A stretch of DNA of 47,218 nucleotides from Spirochaetota bacterium (lineage in GTDB: Bacteria > Spirochaetota > Spirochaetia > Treponematales > UBA12059): the NCBI GenBank assembly GCA_003247225.1, contig QKAK01000022.1, forward strand, positions 1 through 47,218, written 5' to 3'. Position numbers and translations under genes: made by a program. Under the pieces are notes generated by a model, which ran no database searches, was not told the DNA's origin, and saw nothing but the letters and a program-made list of their open reading frames with translations. The first letter of the stretch is position 1, and each line of letters opens with the position of its first letter. Positions 25,785 through 34,304 of the stretch are shown here, in pieces.

Positions 25785-25789
25785 TACTG

Positions 25790-26680
25790 ATGCTCGACTC
25801 AAGAGTGAAACGATCGGCTCGCGAGGCGATGGTCGCCGGGATTTTCTATCCGGACGACCCGTCGCGGCTCGAGTCCAGGATCGTCCGGGCGATCGCCGCA
25901 GCCCGCGAGGCTTCGAGCCGTGACGCCTCGCCTCCCGCGGCGGCGGGGAAGATCCTGGCCATACTCGCGCCGCACGCGGCCTTCGACTATTCTATCGGGC
26001 TCCAGGCGACGAGCTGGCTAGCCGCGGCCACGAGCCTCGTCGCCCGCGCGCCCGAGCGCGTCATCGTGCTCGGCCCTACCAGGCGTCGCGATGAGCCGGG
26101 GGTATACCTGCCCGAGGTGGAGGCGTTCCAGACCCCGCTAGGCGATATCGAGGTCGACGTCGAGGTCTGCGAGGAGCTGGAATCGTGCTGCACCCTGTTC
26201 TCGCGTAACGATATACCGCATTTCGAGAGCCATTCGATCGAGCTGCAGCTGCCGTTCATGCGGCTCCTCTTCCCGGGAGCCAGGCTCGTTCCCATCCTGG
26301 CCTGCGGCGACGCCACGGTCGCCTCGGGCTTGGCCAGGGCGATGGACGCGGTGCTCGGCGCCGACCTCGGGCGGACCCTCGTCGTCGCGTCGAGCAACAT
26401 GGCCGCGTCCATAGTCGCGGCGGACTCCGCCGGGCGCACCGACGAGCTATTGCGCTGTATAGCGCGGGACGCCTGGCGGGACGTGGCGTCCCGCGACGAT
26501 ATAGGCGGCTCGGCGGCGATAGCCGCCGCGATGGCCGTAGCGCCGATGCTCGATCGGCGATTCTCCCTACTCGGCCGGGGCGATTCGCTCGGTCACGAGA
26601 AGTCGTCCGCCGAGCGCGTGGTGCAGTACGCGTCGGCGGGCTGGTACCGTATCGGCGCGGCGCCGGGGGAGGCCCTATGA
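25790..26680 (+). CDS. amrB: Memo-family protein (AmmeMemoRadiSam system protein B), divergent
   Basis: A 296-residue MEMO1-like protein. Family landmarks are REAMVAGIFYPDDP (11-24), LAPHAAFDYS (59-68, with H62), VIVLGPTRRR (91-100), QTPLGDIEVD (114-123), ESHSIELQLPF (146-156) and the VVASSNMAAS region (198-207). Compared with the usual GPSH, SSDxSH and CG motifs, this protein reads GPTR, SSNxAA and IG. Four of five metal-site residues known from human MEMO1 thus appear replaced (R98, N203, A206, I238), while H62 remains. It overlaps the AMMECR1 gene by 4 bases. Function of the system is unknown. Confidence 0.86.
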   Translation: MLDSRVKRSAREAMVAGIFYPDDPSRLESRIVRAIAAAREASSRDASPPAAAGKILAILAPHAAFDYSIGLQATSWLAAATSLVARAPERVIVLGPTRRRDEPGVYLPEVEAFQTPLGDIEVDVEVCEELESCCTLFSRNDIPHFESHSIELQLPFMRLLFPGARLVPILACGDATVASGLARAMDAVLGADLGRTLVVASSNMAASIVAADSAGRTDELLRCIARDAWRDVASRDDIGGSAAIAAAMAVAPMLDRRFSLLGRGDSLGHEKSSAERVVQYASAGWYRIGAAPGEAL

Positions 26681-27243
26681 GCCTCGAGCTATCGAACGAC
26701 GACAAGGGCGCGCTGCTCGCCACGGCGCGGGAGGCCATCGAGTCCAGGCTGCTCGGCCGCCGGCCCGCCTGGCCGGAAGGCGGCCAGGCCCTCCAGGCTC
26801 GGCTCGGCGCCTTCGTCACGCTGCATAAGCGATCATCGTACGGGCGGCGGCTGCTGCGCGGCTGCATAGGCAGGATGAGCGCCGACAAGGCCCTCGTCCT
26901 GACCGTACGCGACATGGCCTTGGCCGCCGCGTTCGAGGATCCTCGCTTCCCGCCGCTGATCGACCGGGAGCTCGAGGCGGTAGACGTCGAGATATCGGTG
27001 CTGTCGCCGTTCGAGCCGTGCTCGCCCGATGACGTCGTGCCCGGCGTCCACGGCGTGCTCCTGAGGCGCGGCTACTCCTCCGGCGTATTCCTGCCCCAGG
27101 TCGCCGCCGAGCAGGGCTGGGGGCGCGAGGAGCTGCTCGAGGAGCTATGCGTCAAGGCAGGCGTCGCTGCCGGCTCGTACCTGGCGCCGGACGCGAGCCT
27201 CTACCGCTTCACCGCGACGGTGTTCGGCGAGCTTGGATCCTGA
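26677..27243 (+). CDS. amrA: AMMECR1-domain protein (AmmeMemoRadiSam system protein A)
   Basis: A 188-residue AMMECR1-family protein. The hallmark LRGCIG is at residues 60-65, with upstream GAFVTLHKR and downstream LAAAFEDPRFPPL, VEISVLSPFEP, GVHGVLLRRG and the FLPQVAAEQGW block. The ATG overlaps the Memo stop codon, so the two are made together. The third member of the triad, the radical-SAM enzyme, is at 38310-39326. The last 43 bases overlap the convergent amidohydrolase gene. Biochemical role unknown. Confidence 0.92.
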   Translation: MSLELSNDDKGALLATAREAIESRLLGRRPAWPEGGQALQARLGAFVTLHKRSSYGRRLLRGCIGRMSADKALVLTVRDMALAAAFEDPRFPPLIDRELEAVDVEISVLSPFEPCSPDDVVPGVHGVLLRRGYSSGVFLPQVAAEQGWGREELLEELCVKAGVAAGSYLAPDASLYRFTATVFGELGS

Positions 27244-28433
27244 CGGGCCTCGAGCACGGTCACGCGCCTCGCATCCTCGTCGATCCGGAGCCGCGCGAAG
27301 CCGGATACGCCCGCGGCCGCGCCGTAGCCGGCGACCAGCTCCTCGAGGCTGAGCCGTTGGGACGGGTACGGCGGGAACAGCGACTGGGTGGCGGCGTAGG
27401 CAATGCCGTCGGGCATGCCGTCCGAGCCGAATAGCAGGTCCTCGCCGGGCGCGAAGCCGGCGTCGTCTATCAGCATCCTGAACGGATTGTTCCCGGCCAG
27501 GTAAGATTCCGGTAGCCGGTCGGCGTAGTCCCGCGAATCGCTCGTGAAGTTAGGCTGCATCGATAGGACAGCCCCGAGGGACTTGGCGCGATAGGCTAGC
27601 GATCGGTCTATGAACTGCAGGTGCTCGAGCCTGACGATGGGCATGGACCGCTCGCCGAGGCGCTCGAGCGCGGAGACGGCCTGGGCTATGGCCAGCTCGC
27701 CTATCGCGTGCATGGCCACGCCGGCGCCGTAGGACGCGATCTCCTCGAGCGTCGCGGCCAGCTCATCGTCGCGGTAGGTGAACATCGCCTCGCCGGCGCC
27801 TATCCATGGCCCCGCGATAGCGGCGCTCCTCGCGCCGATAGCGCCGTCCAGGTACAGTTTGACGCCCATGACGCGTTCGCGCCTCGGCTTGTCTAGTTTC
27901 CTATACAAGGCTGGCGCTACCCATAACCTGAGGCGATCGGCGTAGCTCGAGGCGAGGCACGCGTCGAGCGCCTCGATCGTCGGTACGGTCATCTCGTCGG
28001 TCGATCCGATGCCGAGGCCCGTCATCGCGTCGATGTAGGAGACGAGCTTGGCCTCGTCGAGGCCCGCCAGGCCGCAGTAGGCGCCGAAAATGGCCGGCAC
28101 GTTGGCCTCGCACCAGGCCTGGTCGTCCCGCCTGGCGGCGACCTCGGGCACGACGCGTTCCAGGAACGGAATAGCGGAATCGCTGACGACGAAGCCGTGC
28201 AGGCTGAAGTTAATCAGCAGCACGGGCGGCAGCGAGGATAGGGCCTCCCGCCCCATCGGCAGCTCGAAGGATTTCCAGCCCCTGACGACCGACAGCGACC
28301 CGGGCGGGAGGCCGCGCAGCGTGGCGATGGCCTCGTCCGGCGGCATGCGCGATATGTCGAGGCACGACGCGAACGCGGCGTAGAGCGCGACGTGGTTATG
28401 GTTGTCATGGAGCAGGGGTATGGTCGTTTCCAT
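27201..28433 (-). CDS. Amidohydrolase family 3 (YtcJ-like) metal-dependent hydrolase
   Basis: A 410-residue TIM-barrel hydrolase. The first metal-binding motif is HNH (12-14) in LLHDNHNHVAL. MGVKLYLDGAIGARSA holds the probable carboxylated Lys, HAIGELAI a metal His, RLEHLQFID another, and FGSDGMPDG the catalytic Asp. Relatives act on amides or formamides, but the substrate is unpredictable. GTG at 28439 is possible; ATG 28433 is preferred because a -10 element lies 6 bases before it. It follows the EamA gene on the same strand and overlaps AMMECR1 convergently. Confidence 0.86.
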   Translation of the reverse strand: METTIPLLHDNHNHVALYAAFASCLDISRMPPDEAIATLRGLPPGSLSVVRGWKSFELPMGREALSSLPPVLLINFSLHGFVVSDSAIPFLERVVPEVAARRDDQAWCEANVPAIFGAYCGLAGLDEAKLVSYIDAMTGLGIGSTDEMTVPTIEALDACLASSYADRLRLWVAPALYRKLDKPRRERVMGVKLYLDGAIGARSAAIAGPWIGAGEAMFTYRDDELAATLEEIASYGAGVAMHAIGELAIAQAVSALERLGERSMPIVRLEHLQFIDRSLAYRAKSLGAVLSMQPNFTSDSRDYADRLPESYLAGNNPFRMLIDDAGFAPGEDLLFGSDGMPDGIAYAATQSLFPPYPSQRLSLEELVAGYGAAAGVSGFARLRIDEDARRVTVLEARQDPSSPNTVAVKR

Positions 28434-28439
28434 GGTCAC

Positions 28440-28468
28440 ACGATATAGCGTACCCGGCGCGATTGCAA
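28440..28468 (-). promoter_or_regulatory. Amidohydrolase promoter (leaderless type)
   Basis: On the minus strand TTGCAA (28468-28463), 17 bases, TATCGT (28445-28440), 6 bases, then the ATG at 28433. It fills the 36-base gap after the EamA gene. Confidence 0.55.
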
Positions 28469-28469
28469 G

Positions 28470-29387
28470 CTAGCCGGTCGCTCCGGCGTCGGCGCGACCG
28501 GCCCCGCCCTTCCGCCTACCCGACGGCCATTGCGCGACGAAGGTGCCGGCGAGCATCAGCGCGCAGCCGACGGTCTCGCCGCGGCTCATGCGCTCGCCGA
28601 GGAACAGCGCTCCCGACAGGGCCGCGAACGGCGACTCGAGCGCCATGATGATAGCGGCGCGCGCCGGATGAGCCTTGCTCTGGGCCACGGCCTGCAGCGT
28701 ATACGCCACGCCTATGCTCAGTACGCCGCCGTAGGCGATCGGCGCGGCGCCGGCGGCGAAGGCCGCGATCGACGGCGACTCGAACGCCGCGGCGCCGATC
28801 CAGCACCACGCGGAGCATACGGCGAACTGGACGCAGGCCAGGATCAGCGGCTCGACCCGTGAGGCCCAGCGGTCTAGGACCAGGATGTGAGCGGTCCAGA
28901 ACGCCGAGCTGGCCAGCACGAGGAGGTCGCCCGCGTTGACGCCGTCTATCGACGAGAACGAGAGCACGTAGAGGCCGCCGAAGGCTAGCGCCGCGCCGGC
29001 CCAGGTGCGGGCCGGCGTACTCCGCCCGAGGGCCATCGCGGCGATAGGCACGAGCACGACGTACAGGCCGGTGATGAAGCCTGCCTTGCCCGCGCTCGTG
29101 TACTGGAGTCCCGCCTGCTGGAGGCCCGCCGCGACGGCCAGGACGGTCCCGGCTATCAGGCCCGGGCCGAGTGCCGCCTTGAACGCAGCCAGGGTCGCGC
29201 GCCTCGCGGCCAGGACGGGCGCGAGTACGGCCGAGCCGAGCATGAACCTGGCCGCGTTATACGAGAACGGCCCGAGGCTGACCATGCCGAGCCTCTGGGC
29301 GACGAAACCGGTGCCCCAGATGGCCGCGGTGATGAATAGCAGCGCCTCGTAGCGCGCGGCCCCGGCCGATCGATCCTTGCTTGCCAT
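28470..29387 (-). CDS. EamA-family (DMT) transporter
   Basis: A 305-residue membrane protein with two repeated EamA domains and about ten hydrophobic segments. The first repeat shows AAIWGTGFVAQRLGM, the second AYGGVLSIGVAYTLQAVAQ followed by ALESPFAALSGALFLGERMSRGE, all typical. Such proteins export or import metabolites such as amino acids; the substrate is not predictable. The ATG has a TAGACT -10-like hexamer 6 bases upstream and no Shine-Dalgarno. It diverges from the peptidase gene. Confidence 0.9.
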   Translation of the reverse strand: MASKDRSAGAARYEALLFITAAIWGTGFVAQRLGMVSLGPFSYNAARFMLGSAVLAPVLAARRATLAAFKAALGPGLIAGTVLAVAAGLQQAGLQYTSAGKAGFITGLYVVLVPIAAMALGRSTPARTWAGAALAFGGLYVLSFSSIDGVNAGDLLVLASSAFWTAHILVLDRWASRVEPLILACVQFAVCSAWCWIGAAAFESPSIAAFAAGAAPIAYGGVLSIGVAYTLQAVAQSKAHPARAAIIMALESPFAALSGALFLGERMSRGETVGCALMLAGTFVAQWPSGRRKGGAGRADAGATG

Positions 29388-29393
29388 GGCGGC

Positions 29394-29399
29394 AGTCTA
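29394..29399 (-). promoter_or_regulatory. -10 element of the EamA gene (leaderless type)
   Basis: TAGACT on the minus strand, 6 bases before the ATG at 29387. The best -35 candidate, TTGCAC (29423-29418), is weak and would overlap that of the divergent gene. Confidence 0.4.
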
Positions 29400-29405
29400 T
29401 CAGCG

Positions 29406-29437
29406 CCGTTCGGACCGGTGCAAGGCGTCCCGAACGG
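29406..29437. repeat. Inverted repeat between divergent promoters
   Basis: CCGTTCGG (29406-29413) and CCGAACGG (29430-29437) form a perfect 8-bp inverted repeat with a 16-base spacer. It is nearly centred between the -10 elements of the EamA and peptidase genes, an operator candidate for both. Confidence 0.45.
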
Positions 29438-29440
29438 TGG

Positions 29441-29446
29441 TACAAT
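29441..29446 (+). promoter_or_regulatory. -10 element of the peptidase gene (leaderless type)
   Basis: TACAAT, one mismatch from consensus, 5 bases before the ATG at 29452. No Shine-Dalgarno and no clear -35. Confidence 0.45.
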
Positions 29447-29451
29447 CGGCC

Positions 29452-30537
29452 ATGGTCCAATCGCTCCTTAAGCTCTGCGCCGCGGCGATCGCCGCGGTCG
29501 CGCTGGCCTCGCTACTGTCCTCGTGCTGGTACGCCAAGCAGGCGGCGCATTTCCTGTCCGAGCGCGCCGCCGCCGTGCCCGTCGGGCGGGTGGCCGCCGA
29601 TCCGGATACCCCGCCCGAGACCGTCGCGATGCTCGAAGCCGTAGAGCGCGTCAGGCGCTTCGCCGTCGAGCGCGTCGGGCTGTCCCCGACGAAGAACTAC
29701 ACGCGCTACGTGGCCCTCGACCGGGACTACGTCGCGGACGTCGTGTCGGCCTGCGCGGCCGACTCGTTCGAGCGCTACCGCTGGCGCTACCCCGTGCTCG
29801 GCGAGCTGCCGTATAAGGGCTTCTACGACAAGGCCGACGCTACCCGCGAGGCGAGGCGGCTCAAGGAGGCCGGGCTCGACGTCATCGTCAGGCAGGTCGA
29901 CGCCTTCAGCTCGCTCGGCTACTTCAAGGACCCGCTCTATTCGTTCATGGCCTCGAGCGACGAGGACGAGCTGGCCGAGATGGTCATCCACGAGTCGGCC
30001 CACGCGACGCTGTTCGTCAAGGGGGCCGACCAGTTCAACGAGGGCTTCGCCACCTTCGTAGGCAGGCGCGGCGCGGAGCTGTACCTAGAGGAGCGCTACG
30101 GGCCGGAATCGCCGCAAGCCGCGAGGCGGCGCGATAGGATAGCCGACGGGCGGGCCTTCGTCGGCTTCATCCGCGGCACGGCCTCCCTGCTCGAGGAGGC
30201 GTACGCCGACGCGTCGGTCGGGCGCGACGCGAGGCTCGAACGGAAGGCCGCGATCATAGCCGAGCGGGCGGCGCTGTTCGCGGCCGAGCGCGAGCGCCTG
30301 TTTACCGGCGAGGCCTACCGCCGCTTCGACATGTCGACGATAAACAACGCGTATATAGACCTCTACAGGCTCTACGAGGACGACCCGGGCCTGTTCGAGG
30401 CCTGGTTCGACCGGGTCGCCGGGGGATCGCTACCCGAGTTCGTCTCGACGCTGTCAGCGCTGGCCGCCGCGGAGGGCCGGCGCGTGTCCATCGCGATGGC
30501 CGAGCGTCTCGGCTTGGCTATCGATGCCGTTCCGTGA
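29452..30537 (+). CDS. Predicted zinc aminopeptidase lipoprotein (PF10023-like)
   Basis: A 361-residue exported protein. The N-terminal hydrophobic segment ends in LLSSC, a lipobox with Cys25. The zinc-peptidase motif HESAH (180-184) is followed by FNEGFATFVG, whose Glu197 is the likely third ligand, as in the predicted aminopeptidase family PF10023. The family's LDRDYVADVVSAC and the VPVLGELPYKGFYD-like region are also present. An upstream in-frame start (29377) would overlap the EamA gene and bury the signal segment. Its stop codon overlaps the next gene (GTGA). Confidence 0.85.
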   Translation: MVQSLLKLCAAAIAAVALASLLSSCWYAKQAAHFLSERAAAVPVGRVAADPDTPPETVAMLEAVERVRRFAVERVGLSPTKNYTRYVALDRDYVADVVSACAADSFERYRWRYPVLGELPYKGFYDKADATREARRLKEAGLDVIVRQVDAFSSLGYFKDPLYSFMASSDEDELAEMVIHESAHATLFVKGADQFNEGFATFVGRRGAELYLEERYGPESPQAARRRDRIADGRAFVGFIRGTASLLEEAYADASVGRDARLERKAAIIAERAALFAAERERLFTGEAYRRFDMSTINNAYIDLYRLYEDDPGLFEAWFDRVAGGSLPEFVSTLSALAAAEGRRVSIAMAERLGLAIDAVP

Positions 30538-31523
30538 TAGAAAGACAACATAGGATAAAGCGTTATCTAGAAAAGGACGGATCGCCGCATGGATTTCCGC
30601 CCGCCGAAAGGATTCGAACCGTGTCCGTGAAGCGACGTTTCGACGGTACCATGATTAAGGTGCCGTCCTTCTCCCGTATGATGCTGTTCGTCATGCCCCG
30701 CAAGAGCGACGCCGTGGTCTATTTCGAGCACGAGGTCGACGTGACCGATACCCTCGAGTACGTGCACGAGGTCAACCGGGAGCTGACGAAGCGCAAGTCG
30801 GTGCTGACCCTGTTCGAGGTGGTGATGTGCGCCGCGGTCAGGACCATCGTCGAGCGCCCCCGATTGAACCGCTTCGTCTCCGACTACCATTTCTACCAGA
30901 GGAACCGCATCGAGTTCAGCTTCGTCGCCAAGAAGGAGCTGACCGACGACGGCGAGGAGGTCACCGTCAAGATCCCCTACTCTCCGCTCGAGACCCTCGA
31001 GAGCATGGCTATCAAGACCAAGCGCTTCATACGTCAGGCGGTGTCGGGCGACGGCATGACGACCGAGAAGATCATAGACTTCGTGGCCAGGCTGCCGAAC
31101 TGGATGGTCAAGCTGATATCCGGGAGCGTCGACTTCCTCGACGCCAAGCGCGTGCCGCTCGGCGACCTCGTCGAGACCGACCCGATGTGGTGCTCGATCT
31201 TCTTCACGAACGTAGGCTCGTTCAACCTGGACGCGCCGTACCATCACCTGTACAACAGGGGCAATTGCCCGCTGTTCGTGTCGGTCGGCGTGGTGCGTAC
31301 CGTCAGCGAGACAGGCCCGGACGGCGTTAAGCGCGAGCGCAAGAAGCTGACGCTGCGCTACACCTGCGACGAGCGTATCTCCGAGGGGCTCTACATGGCC
31401 AAGGCGCTCGAGCTGATGAAGGGCTATATCGAGAACCCGCGGCCGCTCGCCGAGGCGCCCGTCATCGGCGAGGTCGCGATGGCCGAGCTGGCCATCGACC
31501 CGTCGACCTATTCGGAGAACTAG
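30534..31523 (+). CDS. Chloramphenicol-acetyltransferase-fold protein related to 2-oxo acid dehydrogenase E2, catalytic His absent
   Basis: A 329-residue protein aligning by eye with the E2 acyltransferase catalytic domain. RPRLNRFV (108-115) matches the family's substrate-side block, SIFFTNVGSFNLDAPYHHLYN (221-241) the SNLG region, and LTLRYTCDERISEGLYMAKAL (272-292) the C-terminal DHRxxDG motif. In the last, His is replaced by Glu280 and the second Asp by Glu284. There is no lipoyl domain and no E1/E3 gene nearby, so it is unlikely to be a true dehydrogenase subunit. The GTG start overlaps the peptidase stop codon. Activity unknown. Confidence 0.72.
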   Translation: MIERQHRIKRYLEKDGSPHGFPPAERIRTVSVKRRFDGTMIKVPSFSRMMLFVMPRKSDAVVYFEHEVDVTDTLEYVHEVNRELTKRKSVLTLFEVVMCAAVRTIVERPRLNRFVSDYHFYQRNRIEFSFVAKKELTDDGEEVTVKIPYSPLETLESMAIKTKRFIRQAVSGDGMTTEKIIDFVARLPNWMVKLISGSVDFLDAKRVPLGDLVETDPMWCSIFFTNVGSFNLDAPYHHLYNRGNCPLFVSVGVVRTVSETGPDGVKRERKKLTLRYTCDERISEGLYMAKALELMKGYIENPRPLAEAPVIGEVAMAELAIDPSTYSEN

Positions 31524-31861
31524 AGCGACAGGCCGCCCGACGCGGCGCCGACGGCCGCCATCGCGGCGGCGACGGCGACGCCGAGCGCGGCCGCCGCGAT
31601 CGATCCGACGACGGTCCGGTTGAAGAACCTGGCCCCGACCGCCGGGGCCAGCGCGGCGGCGGCTATCGCCGCGGCCGCGAAACCGGCCGCGGCCAGCCCC
31701 GCGACTCCGGCGGCGGCCGACGATAGCGATAGGGCTTCCGCGGACGCGGACCCGAGGCTCCCGGCGACGTACATCGCGAGGGCCGCGGCGGCCACGGCGT
31801 CGGCCGCGAAGGACAGGCGAGCGAGCATCGCCCGCGTCAGGTTGGCTACGTCGCCCCTCAT
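31520..31861 (-). CDS. Small hydrophobic membrane protein after lon
   Basis: A 113-residue protein made mostly of Ala, Gly, Val and Leu, with three to four possible membrane segments and no recognised family. Its start is 7 bases after the lon stop codon on the same strand, suggesting it is the last gene of the tig-clpP-clpX-lon operon. Its end overlaps the convergent acyltransferase-like gene by 4 bases. Ala-rich composition alone can arise by chance in GC-rich DNA, so the call is moderate. Confidence 0.5.
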   Translation of the reverse strand: MRGDVANLTRAMLARLSFAADAVAAAALAMYVAGSLGSASAEALSLSSAAAGVAGLAAAGFAAAAIAAAALAPAVGARFFNRTVVGSIAAAALGVAVAAAMAAVGAASGGLSL

Positions 31862-31868
31862 AGCGCGC

Positions 31869-34304
31869 CTAGGCCGGCCGCTTCTCCGCGGCGGCGGGCT
31901 TCCTCGCCCGGCCGGGCGCCCGGGGCGTCGCGGTCGGCAATAGCACCGCGAACGCCTCCGCTATCGTCGAGCAGAAGCGGTATTCCATAGCCTGCGAGAC
32001 CTCGGACGGGATGTCGTCGAGGTCCTTGCGGTTGGCCTCGGGCAGGAGCACCTTGTACACCTTGTTCCGATGGGCCGAGAGTATCTTCTCCTTGACGCCG
32101 CCTATGGCCAGGATGCGGCCCGTCAGGGTGATCTCGCCGGTCATGGCCCAGCCCGCCGACAGCGGCGAGCCGGTCAGCGCCGAGGCTATCGCCGCGGCGA
32201 GCGTGATGCCGGCAGAGGGGCCGTCCTTCGGGATGGCCCCTTCCGGCACGTGCACGTGGATGACGCGGCCGGCGAAGTCCTTGGCCGCGAGGCCGTACTC
32301 CTCGGCGTGGGCCCGCAGGTAGGTCAGCGCGGCCCTGGCGCTCTCCTTCATCACGTCGCCTAGGTTGCCCGTCAGGATCAGCTCGCCCTCGCCCTCGAAG
32401 CTCGACGCCTCGACGGGCAGTACCGAGCCGCCCATCTCTGTCCAGGCCAGCCCGCAGGCCAGGCCGGGACCCGGCTCGGAGAAGACCAGGTCGTTCTCGT
32501 GGCGTCGCTTCCCGAGCAGCTTGGGGAGCGACGAGGCGCCGATCACGCGCTTGAACTCGGCCAGCGGCTTTAGCCCGCCGGCGTAGCCGGCCTCGACGGC
32601 CCGCTCGGCCGTCTTCCTGACGACCCTGGCTATCTCCCGCTCGAGGGACCGTACGCCCGACTCCATCGTGTAGTGCCTGACGATCTCGAGCACGGCGTCG
32701 TCGCGTATCCTCGTCGCCGAGCCGGCGAGGCCGTTCTCCCTGATCTGCTTCGGGACGATGAAGTGCTTGGCTATCTCGAGCTTCTCGTACTCGCTGTAGC
32801 CGGGTATCTCTATCAGCTCCATGCGGTCGAGCAGGGCGTAGGGTATCGAGTGGACGCTGTTGGCGGTGGTGACGAACATGACGCCGGACAGGTCGTACGG
32901 CACCTCGAGGTAGTGGTCGACGAAGCTGGCGTTCTGCTCCGGGTCGAGCACCTCGAGCAGCGCGCTCGCCGGGTCGCCGCGGAAGTCGCTCGACATCTTG
33001 TCTATCTCGTCGAGCAGGAACACGGGGTTCGACGAGCCGGCCTTGCGCATGCTCTGCAGTATCTTGCCCGGCAGGGCGCCTACGTAGGTCTTGCGGTGGC
33101 CGCGTATCTCGGCCTCGTCGCGTACGCCGCCGAGGCTCATGCGTACGAAGTCCCGGCCCAGCGCCCTGGCGATCGACCGGCCGAGGCTGGTCTTGCCGGT
33201 GCCCGGAGGCCCGACGAGGCAGAGGATAGGCCCCTTGAGCGAGTCGTTGAGCTGCCTGACGGCTATGAACTCGAGGATGCGCTCCTTGGCCTTCCTCATG
33301 CCGTAATGGTCCTCGTCGAGCGCGGCCTTGGCGGCCGCCAGGTCCTTGGAGTCGGGCGTGCGAGCGGACCAGGGCAGGTCGGCCAGCCACTCGCAGTAGC
33401 CGCGAATAACGCCGGCCTCGGGCGACAGGGGCTGCAGCTTCGCGAGCCGCGTCAGTTCCTTCTTGGCCTTGTCGAGGACCTCCTGAGGAGGCGCCTTCGA
33501 CTCTATGCGGCGGGTAAGCTCGGCCAGGTCGGACTCGTCGTCGTCTCGGCCCAGCTCCTTGTTGATCTCCTTGAGCTGTTCCTGGAGGAAGTAGTCCTTC
33601 TGGCTCTTCTCCATCCTGACGCGGACCTTCTGGGAGATGCGCTTCTGGATCGACAAGAGCTCTATATCCTGGGACAGCGCCCTGGCGGTAGCCTCGAGGC
33701 GCTCCTTCAGCGGGACGACGGACAGCAGTTCCTGCTTGCGCTCGAGCTTGAGGCCCATCGCGTTGGCTATCGTATCGCACAGCTTGTGCGGGGGCTCGGC
33801 GCGCTGCACCGCCAGCATGGTCTCGTTCGGTATCTTCTTGACGAGGTCGGCGTAGGTCGAGAAGTCGCGCCGTAGGATCTGCACGAGGGCGGCGAGCTCC
33901 TTCTGGCCGTCCGCGTCGCCGTCCTGGGCCTCGTCGTCGATCGCCTCGACGATGGCGCCGAGGTATTCCTTGCGGAACGCGGTGCGCTTGATGCGGCCGC
34001 GTCGCTGCCCCTCGACGAGCAGCCTGATAGAGCCGTCCGCCAGCCTGATCGACTGGATCACGTGCGCGACCGTGCCTATCTCGTGCACGTCGATGTCGTT
34101 GGCGCCCTCGGCCGGGAGGCTCTTGAGGAGTGAAATGAAGATGACCTTGTCGGCCTTGGCGGCCGCCTCGGAGGCGGCGATGCAGAATTTCGTGGCGGCG
34201 AGCACCGGCGCGATCGTGTGGGGGAACACGACCGCGTCGCGGACGTATACGAGCGGGATTTCCAATGCGCCCCCCTTGGGGCGCAGGGATTCCAGCATGC
34301 TCAT
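31869..34304 (-). CDS. lon: ATP-dependent protease Lon
   Basis: An 811-residue cytoplasmic AAA+ serine protease. The N-terminal LAN domain starts with [17 protein letters not shown]. The AAA+ module has Walker A GPPGTGKT (about 365) and [10 protein letters not shown]. The C-terminal protease domain has the catalytic Ser in [10 protein letters not shown] (about 695) and Lys in GGVKEKIL (about 737). The start codon overlaps the clpX stop codon by 4 bases. Grouping with tig, clpP and clpX makes one protein-quality-control operon. Confidence 0.97.
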   Translation of the reverse strand: MSMLESLRPKGGALEIPLVYVRDAVVFPHTIAPVLAATKFCIAASEAAAKADKVIFISLLKSLPAEGANDIDVHEIGTVAHVIQSIRLADGSIRLLVEGQRRGRIKRTAFRKEYLGAIVEAIDDEAQDGDADGQKELAALVQILRRDFSTYADLVKKIPNETMLAVQRAEPPHKLCDTIANAMGLKLERKQELLSVVPLKERLEATARALSQDIELLSIQKRISQKVRVRMEKSQKDYFLQEQLKEINKELGRDDDESDLAELTRRIESKAPPQEVLDKAKKELTRLAKLQPLSPEAGVIRGYCEWLADLPWSARTPDSKDLAAAKAALDEDHYGMRKAKERILEFIAVRQLNDSLKGPILCLVGPPGTGKTSLGRSIARALGRDFVRMSLGGVRDEAEIRGHRKTYVGALPGKILQSMRKAGSSNPVFLLDEIDKMSSDFRGDPASALLEVLDPEQNASFVDHYLEVPYDLSGVMFVTTANSVHSIPYALLDRMELIEIPGYSEYEKLEIAKHFIVPKQIRENGLAGSATRIRDDAVLEIVRHYTMESGVRSLEREIARVVRKTAERAVEAGYAGGLKPLAEFKRVIGASSLPKLLGKRRHENDLVFSEPGPGLACGLAWTEMGGSVLPVEASSFEGEGELILTGNLGDVMKESARAALTYLRAHAEEYGLAAKDFAGRVIHVHVPEGAIPKDGPSAGITLAAAIASALTGSPLSAGWAMTGEITLTGRILAIGGVKEKILSAHRNKVYKVLLPEANRKDLDDIPSEVSQAMEYRFCSTIAEAFAVLLPTATPRAPGRARKPAAAEKRPA

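Noticed and set aside
31858-33780. A 640-codon open frame on the same strand as lon in another frame
   Set aside because: It lies wholly within lon, is extremely rich in Arg, Gly, Pro and Ala, and has no recognisable motif. It is a by-product of GC-rich codon use.
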